DNA of 64,000 nucleotides from Bacteroidota bacterium (GCA_016722375.1 JADKJG010000001.1:62001-126000); one strand, 5' to 3'. Shown: positions 49,517 to 58,485, counted from the first letter of the stretch. A program made the numbers and translations. Notes: generated by a model from the letters alone, not told the origin.

Positions 49517-50277
49517 ATGAAGAATTCTATTTTTCTGATGGCCTTCTTGATGGTCGGTCTATGGACATTGGCACAGGACCAACAAAGTGCATCTGCCACA
49601 CTTCGCGAGCTGAAACACGGCAGCTTGATAGTCCGCCTCAAAACCAATCAGAAGAGTGTAGATGCCTATCGGCGAGCCGGGAAACAGCAGATTGCACAAC
49701 GTATTGAAGAAGAACGCAGAAGTCAAAACCAAAGAATCTACTGGGCTTTCAAAGGCTATTTTCGTTTTTGTAAAGTATATTTCATTTACGCATACGAAAC
49801 AATGAATTTTCTAAAGGGCACACCGGGCCTCTTACTCAATCAGAATTTAGACCCCGACTCTTCGATTATATTTTCCGACTCCAGTTTTGTGTTTTGCGAA
49901 TATGGCAGCGCACAGCCTTTTGCTGATTTTGAAGCCAACCTTTTGAGAACAGTTCTGCGGATAAACTCATAAAAGCCAACGCGAATACCGAGCCTGCTAA
50001 AGATGCCGGAATACCACAACCAACTAGGGTTGAAAAGTCAACCGCCACAGCTACCACAAGTGGTTTAGTGCTATCTGATAAAAACCTTCACCAACTGGAA
50101 AGACCGTTTCCTTATGTCATTCCCGTACTGGGCGAGAATTATAATGGTCCCGTTAAATCCCTCACCCGCGAACTGGAGCGAGCCTATGGCCGCCTGGTGA
50201 TCCGCAGAGATTATAAAGAGAAGGTGAAGGAAATGAAGAAGCGGCAAAAAGCACAGATGAAGTCTCTCCAGAATTGA
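49517..50277 (+). pseudogene. Hypothetical exported protein with one frameshift
   Basis: Two frames combine into about 253 residues. The first has a signal peptide (MKNSIFLMAFLMVGLWTLAQ), SLIVRLKTNQKSVDAYR and a helical stretch. The second carries KANANTEPAKDAGIPQPTR, LERPFPYVIPVLGENYNG and a lysine-rich tail. The slip is in the T-run at 49941-49944: one more T gives EANLFENSSADKLIKAN. The family is unknown to me. It sits between coaD (3 bases) and lipB (4 bases), so it is part of the operon. Confidence 0.75.
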
Positions 50278-50281
50278 TGCA

Positions 50282-50926
50282 ATGAAAATCCTCGACCTTG
50301 GTTTAAAAAAGTATGCAGAAGTCCTGCACATGCAGGAGGAACTATTTAATAATAATGTCGAAGCCAAACTCCGAGGAGTGGCTACTCAAAACACAATCAT
50401 TCTCTGCGAACACGAGCCCGTTTTTACCTTGGGAAAGAGTGGTCATCGTGAAAATATTTTAGTCAGCAAGGAAGAAATGAAGGCTGAATTTTATCACACC
50501 AACCGAGGGGGTGATGTTACCTTTCATGGGCCCGGACAGTTGGTCGTCTATCCCATTCTGGATTTAGACAAATTGGAAATCGGCTTGGCCAAATACATTG
50601 CCAAACTGGAAGAAACCATCATCGAAACGCTTAAAGCCTATAACATTATCGGGCAGAGACTCGATGGTGCTGCCGGCATCTGGATAAAAGACAAAGGGCC
50701 TGAACGAAAGATCTGCGCCATCGGGGTAAAAGCAAGTCGCAACATTACCATGCACGGACTAGCCATCAATATCAATACCGACCTCTCCTATTTCGGTAAA
50801 ATCATTCCATGCGGATTGGAGAATAAACAGGTTACTTCTATTCAAAAAGAACTGAACCAAGTTGTTGATTTAGAGAAATACAAGAAGGCATTTATTACGA
50901 CCTTTGTTCGGGAATTTGGTCTGTAA
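50282..50926 (+). CDS. lipB: Lipoyl(octanoyl) transferase
   Basis: 214 residues. The family landmarks are NRGGDVTFHGPGQLVVYPI, the catalytic Lys143 in ERKICAIGVKASR with NITMHGLAININ, and Cys177 in IIPCGLENK, 34 residues later as in other LipB proteins. It moves octanoyl groups from octanoyl-ACP to lipoate-dependent enzymes. Last gene of the DUF3822-rsmD-coaD operon. Confidence 0.95.
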   Translation: MKILDLGLKKYAEVLHMQEELFNNNVEAKLRGVATQNTIILCEHEPVFTLGKSGHRENILVSKEEMKAEFYHTNRGGDVTFHGPGQLVVYPILDLDKLEIGLAKYIAKLEETIIETLKAYNIIGQRLDGAAGIWIKDKGPERKICAIGVKASRNITMHGLAININTDLSYFGKIIPCGLENKQVTSIQKELNQVVDLEKYKKAFITTFVREFGL

Positions 50927-50953
50927 TAACCACCACAGAGTTATCTGCTCTGT

Positions 50954-51316
50954 TCAGCTTCGCTCATAAAACATCCATAGCCAGAATATTCGGGAAAGAC
51001 GAAAGAATACCGGACTCAAAATAAATATCAGAATCCCATTCACCAACACGTAATTCAGATTCAGCGAATTCATAAAACCAAACATGATGGTAGAAATCAC
51101 AAACACCAGCCCGCTGAAAGCCACCGTCAACGCATAAGCCACATAAGTGGCTCCCCAATAAAATCCAATCTCAGGAATGTAGTTTAGATTGCAATGCGCG
51201 CACCGCTTATGCGTGTTGAGCATTTTTGACACCAAATATGGATTGCTTGACTCAAACACTTCGCCCTGCTCGCAGCGAGGACATTTTCCGGTTATTATAT
51301 TCATCAGACGACTCAT
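50954..51316 (-). CDS. DUF983 family zinc-ribbon membrane protein
   Basis: About 120 residues from ATG 51316 (MSRLMNIITGKCPRCEQG); a TTG at 51364 would add 16 residues. Two CxxC pairs (CPRC and CAHC) form a probable zinc site; two or three helices follow (ATYVAYALTVAFSGLVFVI, YVLVNGILIFILSPVFF). The family is conserved in Bacteroidota and alphaproteobacteria, with unknown function. It converges with lipB. Confidence 0.87.
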   Translation of the reverse strand: MSRLMNIITGKCPRCEQGEVFESSNPYLVSKMLNTHKRCAHCNLNYIPEIGFYWGATYVAYALTVAFSGLVFVISTIMFGFMNSLNLNYVLVNGILIFILSPVFFRLSRIFWLWMFYERS

Positions 51317-51479
51317 ATCCGACGCAAATTTACGCGGCTTCTTGAATAAAGATAATGAGTTCAATCACTCACAACACAAAAAATGATTTAGCACTCTCTT
51401 CAACTAATCGAACTCTGCGGGTGATAATTCATATCTTTACAGCGTTCCACTAAAGGGTGGAGCAACTGGCTGCTAACCC

Positions 51480-51827
51480 ATGACAAAAATCCTTTTTACA
51501 CTTTTTGCCTGTCTAATCATATTTATATTACCTGCACAGACTTCACAAAGCCAACCCCTCGCTTATAAAACGGATTCAAGCAAGAAAAAGAGCAATCACA
51601 AAGACGCTGAATTTTCCATCTTTCCCAATGCCTCTTCAAACTTTATAAAGATAAGAAGTACCGGTGCGCCACCAGATGCTATATCTGTTCATGACATTGC
51701 AGGAACCAAGTTGATGGAAGATAAATCAGGAAGAGTACTGAGTATTTACTCCCTGCCACAAGGGATATACTTCGTGTATGTCCGCTTAGGCAATAAGACA
51801 GAAAAAATAAGATTCGAAAAGCTTTAG
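51480..51827 (+). CDS. Small secreted protein with T9SS type A sorting domain
   Basis: 115 residues. The signal peptide MTKILFTLFACLIIFILPAQ is followed by a short Ser/Lys-rich linker and a C-terminal domain (FSIFPNASSNFIKI, ISVHDIAGTKLM, GIYFVYVRLGN) that is the sorting domain. Little else is left, so the mature cargo would be only about 25 residues. It may be a cell-surface peptide or the remains of a larger protein. Confidence 0.75.
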   Translation: MTKILFTLFACLIIFILPAQTSQSQPLAYKTDSSKKKSNHKDAEFSIFPNASSNFIKIRSTGAPPDAISVHDIAGTKLMEDKSGRVLSIYSLPQGIYFVYVRLGNKTEKIRFEKL

Positions 51828-51844
51828 GCTTTTACTTCCGTTAC

Positions 51845-52396
51845 TTAAAAGGTAACCCCTCCATTCAAGAAAGTAGCGCCCCATCCTGCTTCGGCAAAGA
51901 CACCAAAGTTGGGTTTAACCCAATAACGAACTCCTGCATGTGGACCAGCCACCAAGAAACCGAATACACCACCACCTGAAACTAAAGGAAAAGCAGGACC
52001 GCCACCAATCGTAACTCCTGCAAAAACATCCAGTTTGACGGCAACGCTCGCATTCACCGCTTCCAGAATATGTACATCACCCCGCGCTACAAACGGAATA
52101 CCTATTGATGCTACATCTGAATAAAAGAAGAAATCGAGACCGGTATGAAAACCAACACTAATGAAACGATGGACTTTAAAATCTCCTGAAACATTTAAGG
52201 ACAAACCAGGAGCAGTTAACACATTGTATCTTGAACTTCCATATCCTCCATTAAAGCCTGGAGTAAAGGCCATGACACCTCCCACTCCGACCGAATAAAT
52301 ACCTATCCTATCTTGATTCCAGCCTTGTGCCGAAACAGGTTTGTCAGTTATCAGAAATAAAATAATCAGTATAAACGGAGCTGCTATCTTTTTCAT
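51845..52396 (-). CDS. Hypothetical outer-membrane beta-barrel protein
   Basis: 183 residues. The signal peptide ends KPVSAQGWNQDR; the rest alternates glycine-rich beta strands (YSVGVGGVMAFTPGFNGGYG, SVGFHTGLDFFFYSD, FGVFAEAGWGATFLNG). The pattern fits a small barrel of eight or so strands ending in Phe. No family can be named. It converges with the small T9SS protein 17 bases away. Confidence 0.65.
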   Translation of the reverse strand: MKKIAAPFILIILFLITDKPVSAQGWNQDRIGIYSVGVGGVMAFTPGFNGGYGSSRYNVLTAPGLSLNVSGDFKVHRFISVGFHTGLDFFFYSDVASIGIPFVARGDVHILEAVNASVAVKLDVFAGVTIGGGPAFPLVSGGGVFGFLVAGPHAGVRYWVKPNFGVFAEAGWGATFLNGGVTF

Positions 52397-52541
52397 GGTT
52401 TATGTTTTAGTTGATGCAATAATATACAAATGATGGCAATAATCCGGCATATCATCAACAGAAGTATTCAGGATAAATAAATTCGAGATAGACTCTCCAG
52501 AGAGAGACAAATGGACGATTTTCCGAAGAAGTACAGTAAAT

Positions 52542-52568
52542 AAAAAAAGCCCCGCATTGCTGCAGGGC
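52542..52568 (-). terminator. Terminator of fibronectin-III paralog 3
   Basis: On the minus strand GCCCTGCA pairs with TGCGGGGC around GCAA and is followed by seven T, 37 bases past the stop of the gene at 52605. Confidence 0.9.
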
Positions 52569-52604
52569 CCTTTCGGTAAAACAGGGTGCTAAAACCGAAT
52601 GAAA

Positions 52605-53354
52605 CTATCCGCACCTGAAGTTACAGACCTCACTTACATCGCCCATGCCGAGCGAGTTTTCTGCACTCATGCGGAAGTAATACTCCACGCCTGACGTCAG
52701 GTCGTAAACGATATACTTCAGGCGAAAAGTACCGGGCTTCACCTCCACCCAGGTGCCGTTCACCGGATCGGTGGTGATGTAAATCCGGTAAAGAACATCG
52801 GTACTCACGCGCTTCCAAAACAGCCTGACCTTTCCGATTCCGAAATACTCCGCCTGCAATCCCAACACCCGTCCGGGAACATGCGACGGACCCCTGCCCA
52901 TTTTTTCCACCAGGCCGGCGCTGCGGATGATCTCACGATTGCCCTTCGCGGTGGTCGTGACATACCACACCATCAGCCGGAACATATCCTTGGCATCATC
53001 AAACACGTCGTTGCGATGCGCGATCTTATCATGATCTCCGCTGTCGGCATCCAGTATGGCCGCCTCCAGTTCATCACACATCAGGGTTTGATCTGCCAGC
53101 GTGGGGTCCGGTGTGGCAAAATATGGGTTACCGGTCATCAGTATGATGCAACGCCTCCAGCGCTCCAACAATTTCAGCGGACTGGTATTGCTTAAACCAA
53201 CCTTCGCTGAATAGAGCAAAAGAATAATGATGACATACTGCACTATAAACCCAATGGGGTCCACCCATTTTTGCAGGCCCTTGCTGCGGTTCTTGTTTTT
53301 ACCGCTTTGACGCTTGCCAGCCTGCTGCTGCGCGCGCCTTTCTTTTCTATTCAT
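52605..53354 (-). CDS. Fibronectin type III domain protein with one N-terminal membrane segment (paralog 3 of 3)
   Basis: 249 residues, closely similar to the protein at 2755-3498: shared SPLKLLERWR, MTGNP-FAT, TLADQTLMCD-LE, GDHDKIA, FDDAKDMFRL, EIIRSAGL and the C-terminal fibronectin-III-like domain ending NFRCG. The N-terminal tail is Arg/Lys/Gln rich (MNRKERRAQQQAGKRQSGKN), with one helix at about 35-50. Function unknown; a monocistronic unit with its own terminator. The 53355-53660 upstream spacer holds no gene I trust, though a 122-codon frame crosses it. Confidence 0.82.
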   Translation of the reverse strand: MNRKERRAQQQAGKRQSGKNKNRSKGLQKWVDPIGFIVQYVIIILLLYSAKVGLSNTSPLKLLERWRRCIILMTGNPYFATPDPTLADQTLMCDELEAAILDADSGDHDKIAHRNDVFDDAKDMFRLMVWYVTTTAKGNREIIRSAGLVEKMGRGPSHVPGRVLGLQAEYFGIGKVRLFWKRVSTDVLYRIYITTDPVNGTWVEVKPGTFRLKYIVYDLTSGVEYYFRMSAENSLGMGDVSEVCNFRCG

Positions 53355-53666
53355 AAAAATTAAAATTTAAAATGTGAAAATCAATATGCCATCTGCCCGG
53401 AGAAGGCGGATTTGCTTTTTCTGCACTCACCACTTGCCAGGCCGCCGAAGCGAAGGCTGAGGCTGTGCGCGTTTTGCTAAATCTTTTTAGAGAGGAATGA
53501 GCAACGAGATGTCTGTGACCCCGTCCCTTCTGGGTGACCTTGCTCAAGGGTAAGCGAGCTAGATATGTTTCATCATCAAATCTGTATTTGATATTTGAAT
53601 CTATAACGCAGGCTCGTTTTGAATATTGCATCACCCGGCACCGGTAGCTTAAATCTTTAGCGATAG

Positions 53667-53726
53667 GGAAGTCGGAGACTTCCATTATTAATACTTCCAT
53701 TGCGCTACGCAACACTTGGAAGAACA
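53667..53726. repeat. Family B double hairpin, copy 2
   Basis: GGAAGTCGGAGACTTCC, an ATTATTAAT linker, then ACTTCCATTGCGCTACGCAA and CACTTGGAAGAAC. The same element lies inverted at 57496-57555. Confidence 0.75.
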
Positions 53727-53774
53727 GGGAATCAGGAATTGCTTTTCGCTAATAAAAATTTATTCGCAAGTCTA

Positions 53775-53840
53775 TTGGGCAAGTCGGAGAATGCTATTAT
53801 TAGAACCTCCATTGCGCCGGGCTAACACCTGGAGGAACGG
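53775..53840. repeat. Family B double hairpin, copy 3 (degenerate)
   Basis: GGGCAAGTCGGAGAATGC, TATTATTAG linker, then ACCTCCATTGCGCCGGGCTA and CACCTGGAGGAAC. Direct orientation relative to copy 2, ending 13 bases before the GIY-YIG gene stop. Confidence 0.65.
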
Positions 53841-53852
53841 GCAGCAGTCATT

Positions 53853-54698
53853 TTAATTCTTGTTGTAACCAAATTGTCCTCTCGTAAGCAATACTTCTTT
53901 CCAAAACGATTCCCGATTTATAATTGTCGTGTCGTCAATTTTCATTGAACGATATTCTAACAAACCGAAGCGAAAATTTTTTCTTGCGTAGTCAATTCCA
54001 TTTGCTGAAATAATTTTTGTGAGTTCGTCATTGAATCCGTGTCCTGTCCCAACATAAACACTCCACCTTGCCCAAATTCCAAAATCTCCGTATGCAGAGC
54101 CAACATATTTTTTCCCGTTTGACTTGTCGCAGATTACATAAACGCCTTTCACATTTTCTAACGCACCTTTCCAGTCGTTCTTTTGAAACTTGAAAACAGT
54201 TTCTAATTCTGGGAAGTCAATGTTGATGTTTTCATAACCAGGGAAATTTATTCCGTCAAAAGTTTTCTTTAGAATTTCCGAAACAACAAAGTCCTTGTAA
54301 TAACTTTCAAGCAAGTATGCTCTGCCTCTCATTCCTTGATAGCGAAAGAAGTCAATTACAAGTCGTCCGATAAGGTCTTTGTGCAAGTCAACTAATTCTA
54401 CCTCGTAACCAACTTCTGTGTCTGCCCAGTCCTCATGTCTGTGAACCACTTTGAAAATTCCACCGAAGAGCCACTTGTTTGGTTCGTGATAGAATTGAAT
54501 TAAACTAAAAATAAATTCTCTGTTGAAGTCGTTCTTACCACCTCGCCATTCATTCCATCCAACCCACTTGTCCCAACCCTGTAAGTAAACATTCAACGGT
54601 TCAGTGTTCTCTGTATTCCTGCAAGCAAGATGTAATTTGTATTGCGAAAGTTCAGTGTCGGTGAGTTTAAGAATATTGCTGACTTTTATTTCAGTCAT
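53853..54698 (-). CDS. GIY-YIG nuclease domain protein
   Basis: 281 residues from ATG 54698, which overlaps the upstream stop as ATGA; the start at 54737 lies inside the upstream gene. The N-terminal 175 residues (LQGWDKWVGWNEWRGGKND, GMRGRAYLLESYYKD) are unfamiliar. The GIY-YIG domain fills about 180-281: GVYVICDKSNGKKYVGSAYG (GIY as GVY, YIG as YVG), the Arg in IWARWSVYV, and the metal-binding Glu in NRESFWKEVLL. The active site is complete, so it should nick or cut DNA. It is coupled to a septoil-knot protein. Confidence 0.87.
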   Translation of the reverse strand: MTEIKVSNILKLTDTELSQYKLHLACRNTENTEPLNVYLQGWDKWVGWNEWRGGKNDFNREFIFSLIQFYHEPNKWLFGGIFKVVHRHEDWADTEVGYEVELVDLHKDLIGRLVIDFFRYQGMRGRAYLLESYYKDFVVSEILKKTFDGINFPGYENINIDFPELETVFKFQKNDWKGALENVKGVYVICDKSNGKKYVGSAYGDFGIWARWSVYVGTGHGFNDELTKIISANGIDYARKNFRFGLLEYRSMKIDDTTIINRESFWKEVLLTRGQFGYNKN

Positions 54699-54958
54699 CC
54701 AATTCGGTTTTGAAGTTTGTGAGAATGATTTTTCCAACCTGCCGAACTTTTAGAATTTACATACTGAATTTTCAAGTCAGGAAAACTGTTGACGAATTGT
54801 ATTTTCTTGTCAGGGAATGAATTCACAAAACACCAAACACCATCGTTGCCTTTCGCTTCCGATTCACTCTTTGTTACATAAACACAAAGGTCGGGGAATG
54901 AGGTTACGATTTGAACTTTGAAATCAGAAAACGATTTTACTTCTTGAATTTTTGCCAT
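54695..54958 (-). CDS. 7(1) septoil knot domain protein (DUF6150 family)
   Basis: 87 residues, the family length. The repeating beta pattern V-x-S-F-x-D-x-K-(V/I) occurs about six times (VKSFSDFKVQIV, VTSFPDLCVYV, VNSFPDKKIQFV, VNSFPDLKIQYV), with the central GNDGVWCFV and the terminal SAGWKN characteristic of DUF6150. The family forms the smallest and most complex known protein knot; its role is not established. The stop overlaps the GIY-YIG start by 4 bases, so the nuclease is translated by coupling. Confidence 0.87.
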   Translation of the reverse strand: MAKIQEVKSFSDFKVQIVTSFPDLCVYVTKSESEAKGNDGVWCFVNSFPDKKIQFVNSFPDLKIQYVNSKSSAGWKNHSHKLQNRIG

Positions 54959-55092
54959 TGTCTTGTAGATTTAATTTGTCGCTTACTCTATTCAGTTTTC
55001 AGCATCCCTGTTATTGTAGTCCGTCTGCTCGGTCAATGCACGAAAGTCTCAAGTTTGCACTGTCGCCAAAGCATGACCCACAAAGGTTCTCA

Positions 55093-55188
55093 GCTATACG
55101 CAGGCAGGGATTTTAACCACTAAACTTCCTACAAAGAACTGAACTTTAAATTTACTACTTTCCTGTCCTACGAAGCACGAAACCCCTG
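55093..55188. repeat. Imperfect inverted repeat in the spacer upstream of the knot/nuclease operon
   Basis: CTATACGCAGGCAGGG at 55093 and CCCCTGCTTGCGTATAG at 55172 pair over 16 bases with one mismatch. The spacer 54959-55230 has no gene; the pair may be the ends of a small non-autonomous element. Confidence 0.55.
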
Positions 55189-55230
55189 CTTGCGTATAGG
55201 TGATGTTGGCAGTAGTTTTTCTTTCTCTCG

Positions 55231-55797
55231 TCACGGTTTTCTGAATTTATCAATCAGGTTATTTCCATTAATTCCAATACCTGCAAAATTTGGTTTCAAT
55301 TCGAGGTTGTCAATGTCAAAAATCTTATTCCAAAAATTCTCCTTCTCATCTAAATTAAGTTTTCGCTCCTTTTTTAAACTCCTTTTTATTTTGTCAAGTT
55401 TTGATTTGTATTCGGGTGTATAGTTTGGCTTGCTTAAAAAGTTCTTTTCAAAGTCTTCCATTTTTTGAACAAAAACTAATGAGTTTCCTTCAGCTATTTT
55501 TTTGCAGACTTCTATATGTAACCAAATAGACAAGTTGTGTAATCTTGATTGATACCCTGTCAATTTTAAATCGCCATCTTCAATAACAAAATCACCGTTT
55601 TTAATTGCTAAATCATTTTCTCTTTCTTTGTCAACATCTTTGATAAGATAATGAATATCTTTATAAAGAACTTCAATGAAATTTTCATTTTCCTTTCTTA
55701 ATGGCTCAAGCACTTTTTCAATAAACTCATCTAATGACTTCTTGTCGGTGTTTCTAATTTCTTCAATTAGATTTATGTAGTCGTCTCTTTTAAGCAT
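55231..55797 (-). CDS. Hypothetical cytoplasmic protein
   Basis: 188 residues from ATG 55797 (MLKRDDYINLIEEIRNTDKK), one base after the stop of the secreted repeat protein. The protein is charged and mostly helical (EFIEKVLEPLRKENENFIEVLYK, KLDKIKRSLKKERKLNLDEK). No motif is recognised. The low-GC codon use matches the rest of the 53.8-57.4 kb block. Confidence 0.65.
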   Translation of the reverse strand: MLKRDDYINLIEEIRNTDKKSLDEFIEKVLEPLRKENENFIEVLYKDIHYLIKDVDKERENDLAIKNGDFVIEDGDLKLTGYQSRLHNLSIWLHIEVCKKIAEGNSLVFVQKMEDFEKNFLSKPNYTPEYKSKLDKIKRSLKKERKLNLDEKENFWNKIFDIDNLELKPNFAGIGINGNNLIDKFRKP

Positions 55798-55798
55798 A

Positions 55799-57394
55799 TT
55801 AATCAACAATAAATTTTGAATGAAACAACACGTCATTATCTCGATGCCCTGATATAAAGTAAATTCCTTTATTTAAGCCCGATACGTTAATCGGCTGATT
55901 GCTGTATTGACGGAATTCTAATACACATTTGCCATCCACATTGTAGATTTTTATGTTGTCAACCACAACGTCAAAATCACTTGTGATGTAAAGTATATCA
56001 GACGTTGGATTTGGAAAAATTTTGACGTGATTATCTTGAACAACTTTTTTTATTCCTGTTATCCCTACTGTGGGCAAGCCATAAACCTTGCTTGAAGGAG
56101 TAGTGCCGTATATGTAGGCGATTAATTTGTTTGGTAATCCTTGCAACTCACTAAAAAACAAACTTGATGCACCTATAACTGTCAAAAGAGTTGTTCCATT
56201 TTCATTTATTACCCTGCTTTCCCATTCAAGATTTCCACTGTTATTTACGTAGTATGTGTAAATAACTTCAATCAAATTGTCTGTGCTGATTTTGGTTTCC
56301 GATAAATGATAAACAGCGTTTAGCGTTGCCCCTGTCGTAGTCGGCAAGTTTATTGTTTTCCAAAAAGTGTGGTCAGAGTTGTAGATTTTCACCTGTTTAT
56401 TAGTCAGGTCTGTCACATAATACTTTTCGCCTGAGTTTTCTAATTTTGTTCTGCTTACATTACCGTCAGGATAGGCGTGTTCTAAACTTAAACTTGGAAC
56501 TGAATAAATTTTGCTTGAAGGGGTTGTTCCATAAATGTAGGCGATTAATTTGCTTGACGACCCTTGCAATTCGCTTAAAAACAAACTTGATGCACCTATA
56601 ACTGTCAAAAGAGTTGTTCCGTTTTCATTTATTACCCTGCTTTCCCATTCAAGATTTCCACCGTTATTTACGTAGTATGTGTAAATAACTTCAATCAAAT
56701 TGTCTGTGCTGATTTTGGTTTCCGATAAATGATAAACAGCGTTTAGCGTTGCCCCTGTCGTAGTCGGCAAGTTTATTGTTTTCCAAAAAGTGTGGTCAGA
56801 GTTGTAGATTTTCACCTGTTTATTAGTCAGGTCTGTCACATAATACTTTTCGCCTGAGTTTTCTAGTTTTGTTCTGCTTACATTACCGTCAGGATAGGTG
56901 TGTTCTAAACTTAAACTTGGAACTGAATAAATTTTGCTTGAAGGGGTTGTTCCATAAATGTAGGCGATTAATTTGTTTGGTAATCCTTGCAACTCACTAA
57001 AAAACAAACTTGATGCACCTATAACTGTCAAAAGAGTTGTTCCATTTTCATTTATTACCCTGCTTTCCCATTCAAGATTTCCACCGTTATTTACGTAGTA
57101 TGTGTAAATAACTTCAATCAAATTGTCTGTGCTGATTTTGGTTTCCGATAAATGATAAACAGCGTTTAGCGTTGCCCCCGTTGTAGTCGGCAAGTTTATT
57201 GTTTTCCAAAAAGTGTGGTCAGAGTTGTAGATTTTTACCTGTTTATTGGTCAGGTCTGTCACATAATACTTTTCGCCTGAGTTTTCTAACTGAACTCTTG
57301 ATACATTTCCATCAGAATAGGTATGTTCCAAGTTAATTTGTCCGTAACAAATGGTTGTCAAAAAGAACAGAAGTCCGAAGATTGATTTTTTCAT
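55799..57394 (-). CDS. Secreted protein with three near-identical 141-residue repeats and a T9SS type A sorting domain
   Basis: 531 residues. The signal peptide MKKSIFGLLFFLTTICYGQ is followed by three copies of a beta-rich module beginning LEHTYSDGNVSR or LEHTYPDGNVSR, each 141 residues (423 bases), and the sorting domain (VKIFPNPTSDILYI, IKIYNVDGKCVLE, GIYFISGHRDND). At the DNA level the repeats differ by only a few bases, so duplication is recent. Ligand unknown. Directly precedes, with a one-base gap, the hypothetical gene at 55231. Confidence 0.85.
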   Translation of the reverse strand: MKKSIFGLLFFLTTICYGQINLEHTYSDGNVSRVQLENSGEKYYVTDLTNKQVKIYNSDHTFWKTINLPTTTGATLNAVYHLSETKISTDNLIEVIYTYYVNNGGNLEWESRVINENGTTLLTVIGASSLFFSELQGLPNKLIAYIYGTTPSSKIYSVPSLSLEHTYPDGNVSRTKLENSGEKYYVTDLTNKQVKIYNSDHTFWKTINLPTTTGATLNAVYHLSETKISTDNLIEVIYTYYVNNGGNLEWESRVINENGTTLLTVIGASSLFLSELQGSSSKLIAYIYGTTPSSKIYSVPSLSLEHAYPDGNVSRTKLENSGEKYYVTDLTNKQVKIYNSDHTFWKTINLPTTTGATLNAVYHLSETKISTDNLIEVIYTYYVNNSGNLEWESRVINENGTTLLTVIGASSLFFSELQGLPNKLIAYIYGTTPSSKVYGLPTVGITGIKKVVQDNHVKIFPNPTSDILYITSDFDVVVDNIKIYNVDGKCVLEFRQYSNQPINVSGLNKGIYFISGHRDNDVLFHSKFIVD

Positions 57395-57495
57395 ATTATT
57401 TTGTGTTTAGTTAATGTCTGTGTTGTGGTTCGCCAAAATTAATGCCAACATTTATTATGCGAAACTCAAAGGTATTTATTTCGCATTTCCTCTCC

Positions 57496-57555
57496 GTTCT
57501 TCCAAGTGTTGCGTAGCCCACTTGGAAGTATTAATAATTGAAGTCTCCGACTTCC
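57496..57555. repeat. Family B double hairpin, copy 4 (inverted)
   Basis: GTTCTTCCAAGTGTTGCGTA, then GCCCACTTGGAAGT, linker ATTAATAATT and GAAGTCTCCGACTTC: the reverse complement of copy 2 with few changes. With copies 2 and 3 it brackets 53.8-57.4 kb. Confidence 0.75.
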
Positions 57556-57580
57556 TCTGCGCCGTTGTTTTCGGCCGCAA

Positions 57581-57970
57581 CTATCCTTCATATTTGTGGA
57601 ATTCTGTAGCGGTAAGATAATAACCATCTAAATCTCTAAATGAAAACTCTTTCTTTAATGAATTTGGATTCAAGTGAACTTCTTCTTCAATTATACATTC
57701 AACTTTGTCTACATTCTTTCTAATAATTTCCATGTTGTCTGTCCTGAAATAAAGTAGCAGTCCGTTTCCTGCTGTTTTGCCTTGGTCTGTAAGGGAAGGA
57801 TGGTTGTGTTCTCCCCACTTGTGAAGACAAAGAACAATTTCATCATCTTCAGATTTTAAAACAGCAAAATCTTTTCCACCATGAACACTCTTAAATCCGA
57901 ATACTTGTTGATACCATTTGGCACTGGCTTCAACATCCTTTACTGCGATTATTGGGTCAACTCGAGTCAT
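57581..57970 (-). CDS. VOC family protein (glyoxalase/bleomycin resistance/dioxygenase fold)
   Basis: 129 residues. A two-beta-alpha-beta-beta-beta module pair: DPIIAVKDVEASAKWYQQVFGF at the start, then GNGLLLYFRTDN and FSFRDLDGYYLTATEF at the end, with the metal-binding acid in DLDGYYL. VOC proteins range from glyoxalases to antibiotic-binding proteins; the reaction cannot be inferred. It lies just outside the inverted family B repeat. Confidence 0.87.
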   Translation of the reverse strand: MTRVDPIIAVKDVEASAKWYQQVFGFKSVHGGKDFAVLKSEDDEIVLCLHKWGEHNHPSLTDQGKTAGNGLLLYFRTDNMEIIRKNVDKVECIIEEEVHLNPNSLKKEFSFRDLDGYYLTATEFHKYEG

Positions 57971-58136
57971 TGTAATGCTTCACACAAATATATCATTCCC
58001 CTAGCCATCTTCAAACCCTCCTTTTACCCAAATCCAGCGATGAAAAATTTTCCCGAAACAGCCAAATTCTCTAACAGTAGGTGTCTCAACCATAAGTGTC
58101 CGGAAGATGACGAAACGGTTGCTACTCGTGCATTTT

Positions 58137-58485
58137 AGCTCCGTAGGAGCTATGCCTTTGGTAGTAAATAAACAGAATCTCTTTTAAGTTCCAGAGGAAC
58201 GTCCGATAGAAAAATGGATCGCCCCGAAGGGCAATGCCATTAAGTTAAGCCGTGATTGTGTTCAAAACATGATTATTTGTGGCTAAAGCCAAGCCAGTTT
58301 TACACCAAATGCTCCGCCATAAATGGCGGAGTTATAACACCACGCTTCAGCGTGGTGAGCATCCGGCTCATGCTAAATGGCTTTAGCCATGATAATAGCT
58401 ACAGTGAAATCAGATTCAAACACTTATTAGGATGAACCTTGAAAACCGCATCGCGGTCGAAATCCTTAACTTAATGGCATTGCCC
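58137..58485. repeat. Composite hairpin region with a 21-base terminal inverted repeat and family C copy 1
   Basis: Small palindromes AGCTCCGTAGGAGCT (58137) and GTTCCAGAGGAAC (58188) come first. Then GGGCAATGCCATTAAGTTAA at 58229 is repeated perfectly inverted (21 bases) at 58465-58485. Inside lies the family C core at 58278-58400: TGGCTAAAGCCA, CCGCCATAAATGGCGG, CCACGCTTCAGCGTGG and TGGCTTTAGCCA in order. The spacer 57971-58813 has no gene I can support. Confidence 0.75.

Noticed and set aside
53347..53715. 122-codon frame upstream of fibronectin-III paralog 3
   Set aside because: Overlaps a family B hairpin and the start of the neighbouring gene; composition not protein-like.
53853..57970. 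Integron gene cassette array
   Set aside because: Small genes such as GIY-YIG and VOC fit, but no integrase and no convincing attC core sites were found.
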